From: Streptacidiphilus carbonis
Lineage (GTDB): Bacteria > Actinomycetota > Actinomycetes > Streptomycetales > Streptomycetaceae
Assembly (NCBI RefSeq): GCF_000787775.1
Contig: NZ_BBPM01000021.1
Span: 7,977 to 65,311, forward strand
DNA length: 57,335 nucleotides
Reading direction: 5' to 3'
In this document: positions 47,662-55,803 of the stretch, piece by piece
How the letters are laid out: every line of letters starts with the position of its first letter
How positions within the stretch are numbered: the first letter of the stretch is position 1
Made by a program: the position numbers and the translations under genes
The notes under the pieces: generated by a model
The model's database searches: none
What the model was told of the DNA's origin: nothing
What the model saw: only the letters and a program-made list of their open reading frames with translations

Positions 47662-49569
47662 ATGACCGCCGCACCGACCCCCGGCACCCCCGGCACCGTG
47701 ATCGGCCCCGACTCGGACCTGGCGGACGTCTTCGAACTCGCGCAGCAGTTGCGGGTGGACTCGGTCCGGGCCAGCACCGCCGCGGGATCCGGGCATCCGA
47801 CGTCCAGCATGTCGGCCGCCGACCTGGCGGCCGTGCTGATGGCCCGTCATCTCCGGTACGACTGGCAGGATCCGGGCAATCCGGCCAATGACCACCTGGT
47901 CCTCTCCAAGGGGCACGCCTCGCCGCTGCTCTACTCGATGTTCGCCGCGGCCGGCGCCGTCGACGAGAAGGAACTGCTCACCGGCTACCGCCGCGCGGGC
48001 TCCCGGCTGCAGGGCCACCCGACGCCGGCGCTGCCCTGGGTGGACGTCGCCACCGGGTCGCTGGGCCAGGGCATCGCCTACGGGGTCGGCCTGGCGCTGG
48101 CCGGGCGCGACCTGGAGCACCAGGACTACCGGGTCTGGGTGCTCTGCGGCGACAGCGAGATGGCGGAGGGCTCGGTCTGGGAGGCCCTGGACAAGGCGGG
48201 AAAGCACCGGCTCGGCAACTTCGTGGTCCTGGTCGACGTCAACCGGCTCGGGCAGAGCGGGCCCACCGAGTTCGGCTGGGACACCGACGCCTATGTGCGC
48301 CGCGCCGAGGCCTTCGGCTGCCGCGCCCTGGCCGTCGACGGCCACAACCTCGACGCCGTGGACCAGGTGCTGCGTACCGCGGCCGACGGGCAGCAGCCCA
48401 CGGTGGTGGTGGCCAGGACCGTCAAGGGCAAGGGCGTCGGCGAGGTGGAGGACGCCGAGGGCTGGCACGGCAAGCCGCTGCCCCAGGACCTGGCCGACCG
48501 GGCGGTCCAGGAGCTGGGCGGGGTGCGGCATCTGACGGTCCGTGGGCCGCAGCCGCGGCTGGCCGCCGCCGGACCGAGGACGGAGGCCGCCGGGCCGGTG
48601 CAGCCGCCCCGGTTCGAGGTGGGTGAGTCCGTGGCCACCCGCTCCGCCTTCGGCAAGGCGCTGGCGGCGCTGGGCGCGCGCCCGGAGGTCGTGGTGCTGG
48701 ACGCCGAGGTGGGCAACTCCACCCACACCGAGGACTTCGGCAAGGAGTTCCCGGACCGGTTCTTCCAGATGTACATCGCCGAGCAGCAGATGGTGGCCAC
48801 CGCCGTCGGCATGGCGGTGCGCGGCTTCCGCCCCTATGCCACCACCTTCGCCGCCTTCCTCACCCGGGCCCACGACTTCATCCGGATGGCGGCCGTCTCC
48901 CAGGTCTCGATGGCCCTGTGCGGAACGCACTGCGGAGTGGAGATCGGCGCGGACGGCCCCTCCCAGATGGGCCTGGAGGACCTGGCGATGATGCGCTCGG
49001 TGCACGGCTCCACCGTGCTCTACCCGAGCGACGCCGCCTCCGCCGCCGCACTCACCCTGGCCATGGCGGACCTGGACGGCATCTCCTACCTGCGCACCAC
49101 CCGCGGTGGCTACCCGGTGCTCTACGACGCCGACGAGCAGTTCCCGGTCGGCGGGTCGAAGACGCTGCGCACCAGCGCCGAGGGCGACCGGGTCACCCTG
49201 GTCGGGGCGGGGGTCACCCTCCACGAATGCCTCAGGGCGGCCGACGAGTTGGCCGCGCAGGGCGTCCCCGCACGGGTGATCGACCTCTACTCGGTCAAGC
49301 CGCTGGACGCGGTGACACTGCTGCGGGCGGCCCGGGAGACCGGCGGGCTGGTCGTCGTCGAGGACCACCACCCGGAGGGCGGCATCGGCGAGGCCGTGCT
49401 GTCCGGACTCGCCGCCCTCGGCGAGGTTCCCCCCTTCGCCCACCTCGCGGTACGCAACCTCCCCGGCTCCGGTGCCCCGGCCGAACTGCTGGCTGCGGCG
49501 GGCATCTCCAGCGACAGCATCGTGCACGCCGCCCGGGGGATCCTCGACGCGGCCCGAACGGCGGGGTAG
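47662..49569 (+). CDS. tkt: Transketolase
   Basis: A 635-residue transketolase, the short animal/archaea-like type. GSGHPTSSMSAADL and KGHASPLLYSMFAA open it; WVLCGDSEMAEGSVWEALDKA...VVLVDVNRLGQ is the TPP motif; the pyrimidine domain has FFQMYIAEQQMVATAVGMA, with the activating Glu. It exchanges two-carbon units in the pentose phosphate pathway, which supplies NADPH in oxidative stress. GGAGGAGGA precedes the ATG. A housekeeping tkt-tal-zwf cluster would be expected elsewhere, so this may be a second, stress-specific copy. Confidence 0.87.
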   Translation: MTAAPTPGTPGTVIGPDSDLADVFELAQQLRVDSVRASTAAGSGHPTSSMSAADLAAVLMARHLRYDWQDPGNPANDHLVLSKGHASPLLYSMFAAAGAVDEKELLTGYRRAGSRLQGHPTPALPWVDVATGSLGQGIAYGVGLALAGRDLEHQDYRVWVLCGDSEMAEGSVWEALDKAGKHRLGNFVVLVDVNRLGQSGPTEFGWDTDAYVRRAEAFGCRALAVDGHNLDAVDQVLRTAADGQQPTVVVARTVKGKGVGEVEDAEGWHGKPLPQDLADRAVQELGGVRHLTVRGPQPRLAAAGPRTEAAGPVQPPRFEVGESVATRSAFGKALAALGARPEVVVLDAEVGNSTHTEDFGKEFPDRFFQMYIAEQQMVATAVGMAVRGFRPYATTFAAFLTRAHDFIRMAAVSQVSMALCGTHCGVEIGADGPSQMGLEDLAMMRSVHGSTVLYPSDAASAAALTLAMADLDGISYLRTTRGGYPVLYDADEQFPVGGSKTLRTSAEGDRVTLVGAGVTLHECLRAADELAAQGVPARVIDLYSVKPLDAVTLLRAARETGGLVVVEDHHPEGGIGEAVLSGLAALGEVPPFAHLAVRNLPGSGAPAELLAAAGISSDSIVHAARGILDAARTAG

Positions 49570-49573
49570 CCGC

Positions 49574-49615
49574 AGGGTCATGCCTCAAGGGTCATGCCGC
49601 AGAGGTCATGCCTCA
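49574..49615. repeat. Three 14-bp tandem copies spanning the PP2C stop codon
   Basis: AGGGTCATGCCTCA, AGGGTCATGCCGCA and GAGGTCATGCCTCA. The stop of the minus-strand phosphatase gene (49606-49608) is inside the third copy, and two further copies of the gene end follow downstream. Confidence 0.8.
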
Positions 49616-51285
49616 GGGGTGCGCAGCGCCAGCAGGGCGACGTCGTCGGAGTTGTCGTGCGGTCGCGCCCGCTCCAGGAGCAGGTCGCAGAAGGCGTCCA
49701 GGGGTCGGTGGGCCAGGGCGGCGGCGTGGCGGCGCAGCAGGGCCATCCCCGGGTCGGTTCCGTGCGCCGGGGACTCGATCAGCCCGTCGGTGTAGAGCAG
49801 CAGGGTGGCGCCGGGGGGCAGCGGCTCGGTGGTGTCGCCGCGGGTGAAGGCCGTGCCGGTGCCGAGCAGCAGGACCTTGCCGGAGTCCAGGTAGCGGGCC
49901 CGGCCGTCGTGGGTGACCAGCAGCGGCGGCGGGTGCCCCGCGTTGGTCCAGCGCAGCCGCCAGGTGCCGTCGTCGCCGCGTTGGACCCTGGCCAGGATGA
50001 GCGTGGCCATGGTGGCGTCGGAGATGTGGGTCATCGCCCGGTCCAGCCGGTCCACGATGGCCCCGGGCGGCTCCTGGTGCGACCAGGCCAGCGCGCGGAG
50101 CATGTTGCGGACCTGGGCCATGCCGGCCGCCGCGTCCAGGTCGTGCCCGGCCACGTCGCCGATGACCAGGGCGGTGCTGCGGTCCGGCAGCGTGAAAGCG
50201 TCGTACCAGTCGCCGCCCACCTGCGAGGCGTGCGGGGCGGCGAGGTAGCGGACGGCCATCTGCAGGCCGGGGATCCTGGGCAGTTGCGGCAGCAGGTGCC
50301 GCTGCATGGTCTCGGCGACCCGGCGCTGCTGCTGGTAGAGCCGTGAGTTCGACAGGGCCAGCCCGGCCCGGCGGGTGATGTCCTCAAGCAGCGACAGGTC
50401 GCGGACGTCGAACCGGGCGTCGGCGGCGGTGCGGCCCAGCGTCAGCGCGCCCAGGACCTCGCGGGGGCCGCGGATGGGGGCTATCGCGGCGGAGCGCATC
50501 CCGGTGGCGGCGAACAGCTCGCGCTGGACCACGGCGATGCCCGAGTCCGGCGCACCCTCGTAGACCTCGGGACCGGTCACCGAGGCCGCGGTGCCGCGCA
50601 GGGCGCGCGACAGCGGCATCTGCGACCGCGGGGACACCGGAGGCATCGGCCCCTCCAGGTCGTCCCGGTGCACCAGCCGGCCCTCCTGGTGCTGCACGAC
50701 GGCGGTGCGCCAGATCTCGCCCTGTTCGTCGGCGAGGTCGACCACCACCCAGTCGGCCAGCCGCGGCACCACCAGTTCGACGAGCCGGGCGACGCACTCC
50801 TGTTCGTTCAGCGTCGAGGTGAGGGTGGAGGTGGTCTCCGCGAGCAGGGCCAGCCGCTCCAACTCGGCAAGTGACGGCGACGGACGTCCGACCTGCTCCG
50901 CCGCGGCCTCGTGGAAGATCACCGTCATCCCTGCGGTACCGGGCTCCCAGACGCACGGGGCCGCGGTCCAGGCGACCGGCAGCAGCGTGCCGTCGCCGCG
51001 TTCGAACCAGACGGTGCCGCCCTGGACCGGACGGTCGGAGAGCAGCGCGTGCATGATCGGGCACCGGGCGCGGGGCAGGGCGCCGCCGTCCTCGGCGCGG
51101 TGCAGCAGTTCGTGCTGGTCCTGGCCGAGGACGTCGATCTCGTCGCGCCGCACCAGCTCCAGCGCGCGGGCGTTCGCGGCGAGGATGTGGCCGCCGTCGT
51201 CCACCGCGAGCACGCCGAGGTCGGCGTGGTCGGGCCATTCGCCCAGCCGCTCCAGGGCCGGGCCGGACGGAGAGCCGATGGTCAT
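49606..51285 (-). CDS. PAS-GAF-PP2C (SpoIIE-type) phosphatase
   Basis: A 559-residue regulator. PAS domain about 15-130 (HADLGVLAVDDGGHILAANARALELVRR), GAF about 140-325 (MRSAAIAPIRGPREVLGALTLGR), phosphatase about 340-555 with QVGGDWYDAF, ALVIGDVAGHDLDAA, TNAGHPPPLL, LLLYTDGLIE and DDVALLAL giving the metal-binding acids. It would dephosphorylate an STAS protein such as the one encoded 0.3 kb away, an arrangement like the RsbU/RsbP-RsbV partner switch. No anti-sigma kinase gene is adjacent. The start at 51285 lies at MTIGSPSG. Confidence 0.87.
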   Translation of the reverse strand: MTIGSPSGPALERLGEWPDHADLGVLAVDDGGHILAANARALELVRRDEIDVLGQDQHELLHRAEDGGALPRARCPIMHALLSDRPVQGGTVWFERGDGTLLPVAWTAAPCVWEPGTAGMTVIFHEAAAEQVGRPSPSLAELERLALLAETTSTLTSTLNEQECVARLVELVVPRLADWVVVDLADEQGEIWRTAVVQHQEGRLVHRDDLEGPMPPVSPRSQMPLSRALRGTAASVTGPEVYEGAPDSGIAVVQRELFAATGMRSAAIAPIRGPREVLGALTLGRTAADARFDVRDLSLLEDITRRAGLALSNSRLYQQQRRVAETMQRHLLPQLPRIPGLQMAVRYLAAPHASQVGGDWYDAFTLPDRSTALVIGDVAGHDLDAAAGMAQVRNMLRALAWSHQEPPGAIVDRLDRAMTHISDATMATLILARVQRGDDGTWRLRWTNAGHPPPLLVTHDGRARYLDSGKVLLLGTGTAFTRGDTTEPLPPGATLLLYTDGLIESPAHGTDPGMALLRRHAAALAHRPLDAFCDLLLERARPHDNSDDVALLALRTPEA

Positions 51286-51399
51286 CCGAGCCCTCTCGTC
51301 CGACGGGTGTCGACCTGCTACGTCTGCAGGATACGCATCAGCCGGGCGGGTGGCGTCCGAAACGGGTCACGGTCTGCGGCCGAGGACCCGCCCGCGCGG

Positions 51400-51552
51400 T
51401 CAGTGCTGCCGGTGGCCGCGCCGGACCAGTCGGCGCCGGAGCCGGATACCCACCGCGCTCGCCCGCGCCGTCAGGTAGCGCACCAGGTGCGGCGTGGAAC
51501 AGTTCACCTCGCTGTACACCAGTGAGCGTGCACGCGTCGGAGAAGTCGACAT
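51400..51552 (-). CDS. Small basic hypothetical protein
   Basis: A 50-residue candidate (MSTSPTRARSLVYSEVNCSTPHLVRYLTARASAVGIRLRRRLVRRGHRQH). GGAG lies 7 bases upstream of the ATG, and a SigB-like box sits just over 50 bases upstream. Low similarity to anything I know; it is a weak call between the STAS and phosphatase genes. Confidence 0.4.
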   Translation of the reverse strand: MSTSPTRARSLVYSEVNCSTPHLVRYLTARASAVGIRLRRRLVRRGHRQH

Positions 51553-51607
51553 CCACAGACTCCATTTCACCCGGGCAGAGGGTCGACCCATCGGGCCGAA
51601 GTCCCGG

Positions 51608-51632
51608 CTACCCGCGATCGCCCCGACTATGC
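51608..51632 (-). promoter_or_regulatory. SigB-like promoter box over the STAS stop codon
   Basis: GCAT, 15 bases, GGGTAG on the minus strand. TAG of the -10 is also the stop of the STAS gene, so this match could be coincidental. Confidence 0.35.
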
Positions 51633-52081
51633 CGAAACCCGCCCAGGAGGGTTCCGGATCCCGGACCGGGCCCTCTGCCGTCGGGTCGGCCGTCGGGCCG
51701 GCCGTCAGCACGGCGCCCGTCGGGACGGCGCCCGTCGGGACGGCTGCCGGCCAGCGCGGCGGGCACGGTGGCGTGGACGGCGCCGGGGTCGAGGCCCATC
51801 GCCCCCAGCAGTCGGCGCTGCGCCGGGGTGGGCGCTACCACCAGGACCTCGATGCCCAGGTCGGCGCCCAGTCGACGGGCCCGGGAGATCAGGGCCAGCC
51901 CCGGGGTGTCGATGAACTGCACCGGTGACAGGTCGAGCACCACCCGGCCGGGTCGCGGGTCGCGGTTCAGCACCTGCTCCCGTAAGGGCGCGGTGAGCTG
52001 GCCGATATGGACGCTGTCGAACTCGGGCGGCAGCCCGACGAGCAGACCGCCCTCGATCGGGTCGATACGCAGCGCGACCAT
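51608..52081 (-). CDS. STAS-domain anti-anti-sigma factor with repetitive tail
   Basis: A 157-residue protein. The first ~110 residues are a STAS domain (VVLDLSPVQFIDTPGLALISRARRLG). In classic RsbV-like proteins the phosphorylated residue is Ser after Asp; here Asp58 is followed by Thr59, so phosphorylation would be on Thr, or control is different. The C-terminus is a repetitive RPDGRRPDGRRADGRPDGRPDGRG tract made of GACGG-type DNA (about 51650-51760). GAGGAGA precedes the ATG. With the nearby PP2C phosphatase it forms a partner-switch pair. Confidence 0.82.
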   Translation of the reverse strand: MVALRIDPIEGGLLVGLPPEFDSVHIGQLTAPLREQVLNRDPRPGRVVLDLSPVQFIDTPGLALISRARRLGADLGIEVLVVAPTPAQRRLLGAMGLDPGAVHATVPAALAGSRPDGRRPDGRRADGRPDGRPDGRGPGPGSGTLLGGFRHSRGDRG

Positions 52082-52304
52082 GGTCGATCTCCTCGGACGA
52101 CGGCGACCCGGACGGCACCGACGCCCCTGCCGCCTGCGCCTTGTCCCAAGCATCGACCAACGAACGCCGTTCCGGTCCGGCGAACCGGTGACGATCCCTC
52201 GAACGGGTGAAGCGCGGTGCGGCTCGGACGACTTTTGCGCGCCCCCTCCCGGGGGCAGGCGAACAATTGGCGACACCCCGAGGAAGAAGAGGAGAGGATT
52301 CGCC

Positions 52305-52484
52305 ATGCAGTCCACGACACATACGCCCACGACCCAGACCAGCGCCGCCCCGCAGGTGAGGACCGCGCCGCGGACACAGCAGCGCCCGGCCCCCACGCGC
52401 CTGTCCGAGCCCGAGTTCGGCGCGGAGACGGGCGGCGACCGGGTGCCTCCGATCGCCGACAACATCATCCTGGGCGAGGACTGA
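52305..52484 (+). CDS. 59-residue peptide of unknown function (RiPP-precursor-like)
   Basis: MQSTTHTPTTQTSAAPQVRTAPRTQQRPAPTRLSEPEFGAETGGDRVPPIADNIILGED. The first half is Thr/Pro/Gln/Arg-rich and disordered; the second is acidic, ending in a hydrophobic-polar motif (RVPPIADNIILGED). GGAGAGG lies 8 bases before the ATG, one of the best ribosome sites in the window. Shape and size recall precursor peptides of ribosomal natural products, but no modifying enzyme is adjacent. It is divergent from the STAS gene across 223 bases. Confidence 0.65.
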   Translation: MQSTTHTPTTQTSAAPQVRTAPRTQQRPAPTRLSEPEFGAETGGDRVPPIADNIILGED

Positions 52485-52539
52485 CGCAGCGACGTACCGG
52501 CGGGCCGTGGACGTGACCCGGTCCGGCCGGGATCGGGCG

Positions 52540-52563
52540 GGTTCGACCGGGGATTCCGGGTAG
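52540..52563 (+). promoter_or_regulatory. SigB-like promoter box before the GDSL hydrolase gene
   Basis: GGTT, 14 bases, GGGTAG, 49 bases before the GTG start. Confidence 0.5.
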
Positions 52564-52612
52564 GGGCCGGACTTGGTGGAGGAGAGACGCCGAGGCCGGA
52601 GGTGTTCCGAGG

Positions 52613-54124
52613 GTGGGTTGGTTGCGCTGGTTGCGGGCCCGGTCAGCGATACGGATACGGCCGGGGAGGGTGGCCGGAGTGCTCCTGGCCCTGGTGGCGC
52701 TGCTGGTGGTCTGTGCCGGGTCGATCTGGCTGGCCGTGCGGATCACGCCGGTGCAGACGGTCACCGTCGCCGGGCAGAGCATGCAGGTGGGGGCGGTGCA
52801 GCCGGGGCTGAGCCTGTCCGGCCCCGGTGAGCTGGACCTGTTCGGGCAGGCGATGCCGACCGAGCCGCACTTCCAGGGGCCGATCCGGCCGCGGCTGAGA
52901 CTCAGCCGGATCACCATCGACTCGCAGGTCGACCAGATCGTACGGTCCGAAGGGCACGACACCCTCGAACTGACGGTCAGTCGGCGGCTGGCCGGTGGCT
53001 GGACCCGCTACTGCGCCTGGGAGACGGTGATAGCGGCGGGTTGCACCGCCGTGATCGTGGTGGCCGTCGCCGGGGTGCGCCGCTCCAGCAGGCGCACCCT
53101 GCTGAAGATGCTCGCCGTCGGCGTGGTGACGGTCGTCGCCCTCGACGCGGTCGGGATCTATCTGCTGGCCTCCGGCACGCCGCGGGCGCTGCAGCAGGTG
53201 AGCAGCATCGACGACCTGGTGGGGATCGCGCCGTTCGAGCCGGTGCCCGCCGCGAAGGGGCCCGACCTGTCCGGGGTGCGGGTGGTGGTGCTGGGAGACT
53301 CCACCGCGGCCGGGCTGGGTAACCGGCCGGTGGCCCATGCCGACGCCCTGGACAAGGCCTGCGGGCGCAGCGCCGACGCCTACGCCGCCGACCTGGCGAC
53401 GGCGAACGGCTGGAACGTGCTCAACCTGGCCTGCCAGGGTGCGACCATGGGCAACGGCATCCTGGGCGTGCAGATCCGCGGTGAGCAGGTCGCGCCACCG
53501 CAGTTGGCCACGGCGAAGCGGGCCGCCGAGGCGAAGGCGTTCATCGTCAGCATCGGCGCCAACGACATGAACTGGTCCGTGCTGACCGGGCTCTGCGCCG
53601 CGGCCCCGGTCTGCGACGACAAGGCCAGCACTGCCTACTTCCAGGAGCTGCTGGGGACCTTCACTCAGAACTATTTCGACCTGCTGCAGCAGTTGGCGGC
53701 GCTGCCGGAGCACCCGGCCGTGCTGATCAACGACTACTTCGAGCCCTTCGGCGCCAACACCGACTGCCTGAAGCAGGACGGGCTGACCACGGCCAAGACC
53801 GCGGTGCTCCGCTCTCGGCTGGCGACGCTGAACTCGGTGCTGAACCAGGGGGCGCAGACCTTCCACTTCGTCTCGGTGCAGCCCCGGTTCGACGGCCATG
53901 AGCTCTGCACCGAGCAGCCCTTCGTGCAGAACACCGCGGACCAGGCCCCGCTGCACCCGACGGCGGCGGGCGAACTGGCCATCGCCCTGGCCGACCAGCG
54001 GGTCCTGGACTCCCTCCCCACCCCGACCCCCACGCCGTCGCCCTCGGGTTCGGCCCCCGCCTCCGCACCGCCCTCTGGCTCCGCGCCGGCCCGGGCTTCG
54101 ACGAGCCCGGCGCCGGCCCGCTGA
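52613..54124 (+). CDS. Membrane-anchored SGNH/GDSL hydrolase
   Basis: A 503-residue protein. The N-terminal part has three membrane segments (VAGVLLALVALLVVCAGSIWLAV; VIAAGCTAVIVVAVAG; MLAVGVVTVVALDAVGIYLLA). The SGNH domain (about 215-465) has VVVLGDSTAAGLGNR (Ser), SIGANDMNW and LHPTAAGE (His). The C-terminus is a Pro/Ser/Ala stalk. Exported esterases of this kind act on acylated polysaccharides or lipids. GTG 52613 has GGAGG 11 bases upstream, and a SigB-like box precedes it. Confidence 0.85.
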   Translation: MGWLRWLRARSAIRIRPGRVAGVLLALVALLVVCAGSIWLAVRITPVQTVTVAGQSMQVGAVQPGLSLSGPGELDLFGQAMPTEPHFQGPIRPRLRLSRITIDSQVDQIVRSEGHDTLELTVSRRLAGGWTRYCAWETVIAAGCTAVIVVAVAGVRRSSRRTLLKMLAVGVVTVVALDAVGIYLLASGTPRALQQVSSIDDLVGIAPFEPVPAAKGPDLSGVRVVVLGDSTAAGLGNRPVAHADALDKACGRSADAYAADLATANGWNVLNLACQGATMGNGILGVQIRGEQVAPPQLATAKRAAEAKAFIVSIGANDMNWSVLTGLCAAAPVCDDKASTAYFQELLGTFTQNYFDLLQQLAALPEHPAVLINDYFEPFGANTDCLKQDGLTTAKTAVLRSRLATLNSVLNQGAQTFHFVSVQPRFDGHELCTEQPFVQNTADQAPLHPTAAGELAIALADQRVLDSLPTPTPTPSPSGSAPASAPPSGSAPARASTSPAPAR

Positions 54125-54182
54125 TCGTCACCGATTGGACCAGCGGCTCCACGTCTTCGGGGTGTTCGACTATCTTGCTCCC

Positions 54183-54344
54183 GTGGACCAGTTGATCAAT
54201 GGAGATCCGACGACCATCGCATTCACCGCCACGCTCTGGTGGGCGGTCGGCAGCCTTCTGCTCGCGGCTCTGGTCGCCGGTCTGACGATCGCGTCCGGAA
54301 CCCCCGGGGGCACCGCCCGGGAGGCACCCGCGGCACTCCGGTGA
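54183..54344 (+). CDS. Possible small single-pass membrane protein
   Basis: A 53-residue candidate from GTG 54183 with one good helix (TLWWAVGSLLLAALVAGLTIA). TATCTT lies 6 bases before the start, so the mRNA would be leaderless; there is no ribosome site. The call rests only on the helix and the promoter-like hexamer. Confidence 0.35.
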   Translation: MDQLINGDPTTIAFTATLWWAVGSLLLAALVAGLTIASGTPGGTAREAPAALR

Positions 54345-54413
54345 CCTGCCAGGTCAGCGCGGCCTCTAGGGTATGCGGGGCAGTACTGACCACCGGGGAG
54401 TTGAAGCAGAGAT

Positions 54414-55733
54414 ATGTGTGCCGCCTGCGGGATAGCCACGCACGTGCCCGAGGCGGTGACGGAGGGGGAGACCGCCGTCGCGCCGCGGCGGTTCGCCGCG
54501 CTGCACAACCGGGACTGCCGTCCCTATCTGTTCGGCGCGGCGCTGTCGATGATGGGGGACAACATCGAGCACGTCATCACCTACTGGGTGCTCTGGCAGA
54601 AGTTCCACTCACCGGCGCTGACCGGGTTCGAGGTGATCAGCCACTGGCTGCCGTTCCTGTTCTTCTCCGTCTGGTTCGGCGGGCTCGCCGACCGGTACGA
54701 CTGCCGGCGGGTGATCCAGGCGGCGCAGGGGCTGTTCATGCTGGTGTCCGCGGCCTGGGGAGTGCTGATCCTCACCGGGAGCCTGCAGATCTGGGAGGCC
54801 TGCCTGCTGCTGGTGCTGCACGGCGTGGCCGGTTCGCTGTGGGGGCCCGGCGAGCAGCTGATGCTGCACGACTTCGTCGGCCCGTCCGAACTGCCCAGCG
54901 CGGTGCGCCTGAACGCGACCTTCCGCAGCCTGGGTGTGCTGTTCGGCCCGGTGGTCGGCTCGGCGCTGCTGCTGGGCCTGGGCCCGACCGCCGGGATCTT
55001 CGTCAACGTCGCCTTCTACCTGCCGCTGACGTTCTTCCTCTTCCGGACCCGCTTCACCGGCCACACCCGCGACGGCGCGGTGGTCCGGCCCCGGGTGGGG
55101 GCGCTGGCATCGATCCGGGTCATCCGCGAGGTGGGCGCCGACCGCACCCTGGTCAGCATGATCGTGCTGGGCGGGCTGGCGTCGTTCTTCGTCGGCGCCT
55201 CGCTGCAGTCGGCGATGCCGGTCTTCGCCCACGACCTGGGGGCGTCCGGTGCCGGTACCGCGTACGGGGTGCTGCTGTTCGCCAACGGGGCCGGCGGCGT
55301 GCTCGGCGGCATCGTGCTGGAGGCCACCGGGTGGATCCGGCCGAGTGTGGCGGCCGCCGTGGTGAGCACCGCGGTCTTCGGCGCCACCAGCCTGTTCTTC
55401 GCCATCTCGACCAGCTATCCGTTGGCACTGCTGATGCTGGTGGTCGGCGGAGTCGCCAATCTGGCGGCGATGTCGATCGGGCAGACCGTTGTGCAGCTGC
55501 TGGCCCCGGCGGCGGACCGGGGCCGGGTCGTGGGCGTCTTCGGCATGTCGGTGAACGGGCTCCGGGCCGGCAGCGGCTTCACGGTGGGCCTGCTGGGGGC
55601 GGCGATCGGGGTGCACTGGTCGCTCGGCCTCAGCTCGGCCGCCCTGTGCCTGGGCACCGCGGTGGCCGGCTGGTACGCGCTGCGCGCCCCGCGGGAGGCC
55701 CGAAGGAGTCATGACGACGGTGCTGCGACATGA
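54414..55733 (+). CDS. MFS transporter, EntS/MFS_3-like
   Basis: A 439-residue transporter with about 12 helices: NRDCRPYLFGAALSMMGDNIEHVITYWVLWQ and WFGGLADRYDCRRVIQ (motif A) in the first half. It resembles siderophore/drug exporters of the EntS group and the MFS_3 domain. The N-terminus has Cys pairs (MCAACG) that are unusual for the family. GGGAG is about 13 bases upstream of ATG 54414. A classic -10 TAGGGT is about 45 bases upstream. Confidence 0.85.
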   Translation: MCAACGIATHVPEAVTEGETAVAPRRFAALHNRDCRPYLFGAALSMMGDNIEHVITYWVLWQKFHSPALTGFEVISHWLPFLFFSVWFGGLADRYDCRRVIQAAQGLFMLVSAAWGVLILTGSLQIWEACLLLVLHGVAGSLWGPGEQLMLHDFVGPSELPSAVRLNATFRSLGVLFGPVVGSALLLGLGPTAGIFVNVAFYLPLTFFLFRTRFTGHTRDGAVVRPRVGALASIRVIREVGADRTLVSMIVLGGLASFFVGASLQSAMPVFAHDLGASGAGTAYGVLLFANGAGGVLGGIVLEATGWIRPSVAAAVVSTAVFGATSLFFAISTSYPLALLMLVVGGVANLAAMSIGQTVVQLLAPAADRGRVVGVFGMSVNGLRAGSGFTVGLLGAAIGVHWSLGLSSAALCLGTAVAGWYALRAPREARRSHDDGAAT

Positions 55734-55803
55734 TGGGTTGACAGCGACACTTTGTATCGCAAAACTGCGGCAAGTGAGTAGTCCTCGACACCCGGAGGCC
55801 AAC

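Noticed and set aside
45814-49581. A 1255-codon minus-strand frame covering the transketolase and PRC-barrel genes
   Set aside because: It is mostly an antisense shadow: the plus strand has complete, recognisable proteins with ribosome sites; only the last 130 codons are a real gene (45814-46203).
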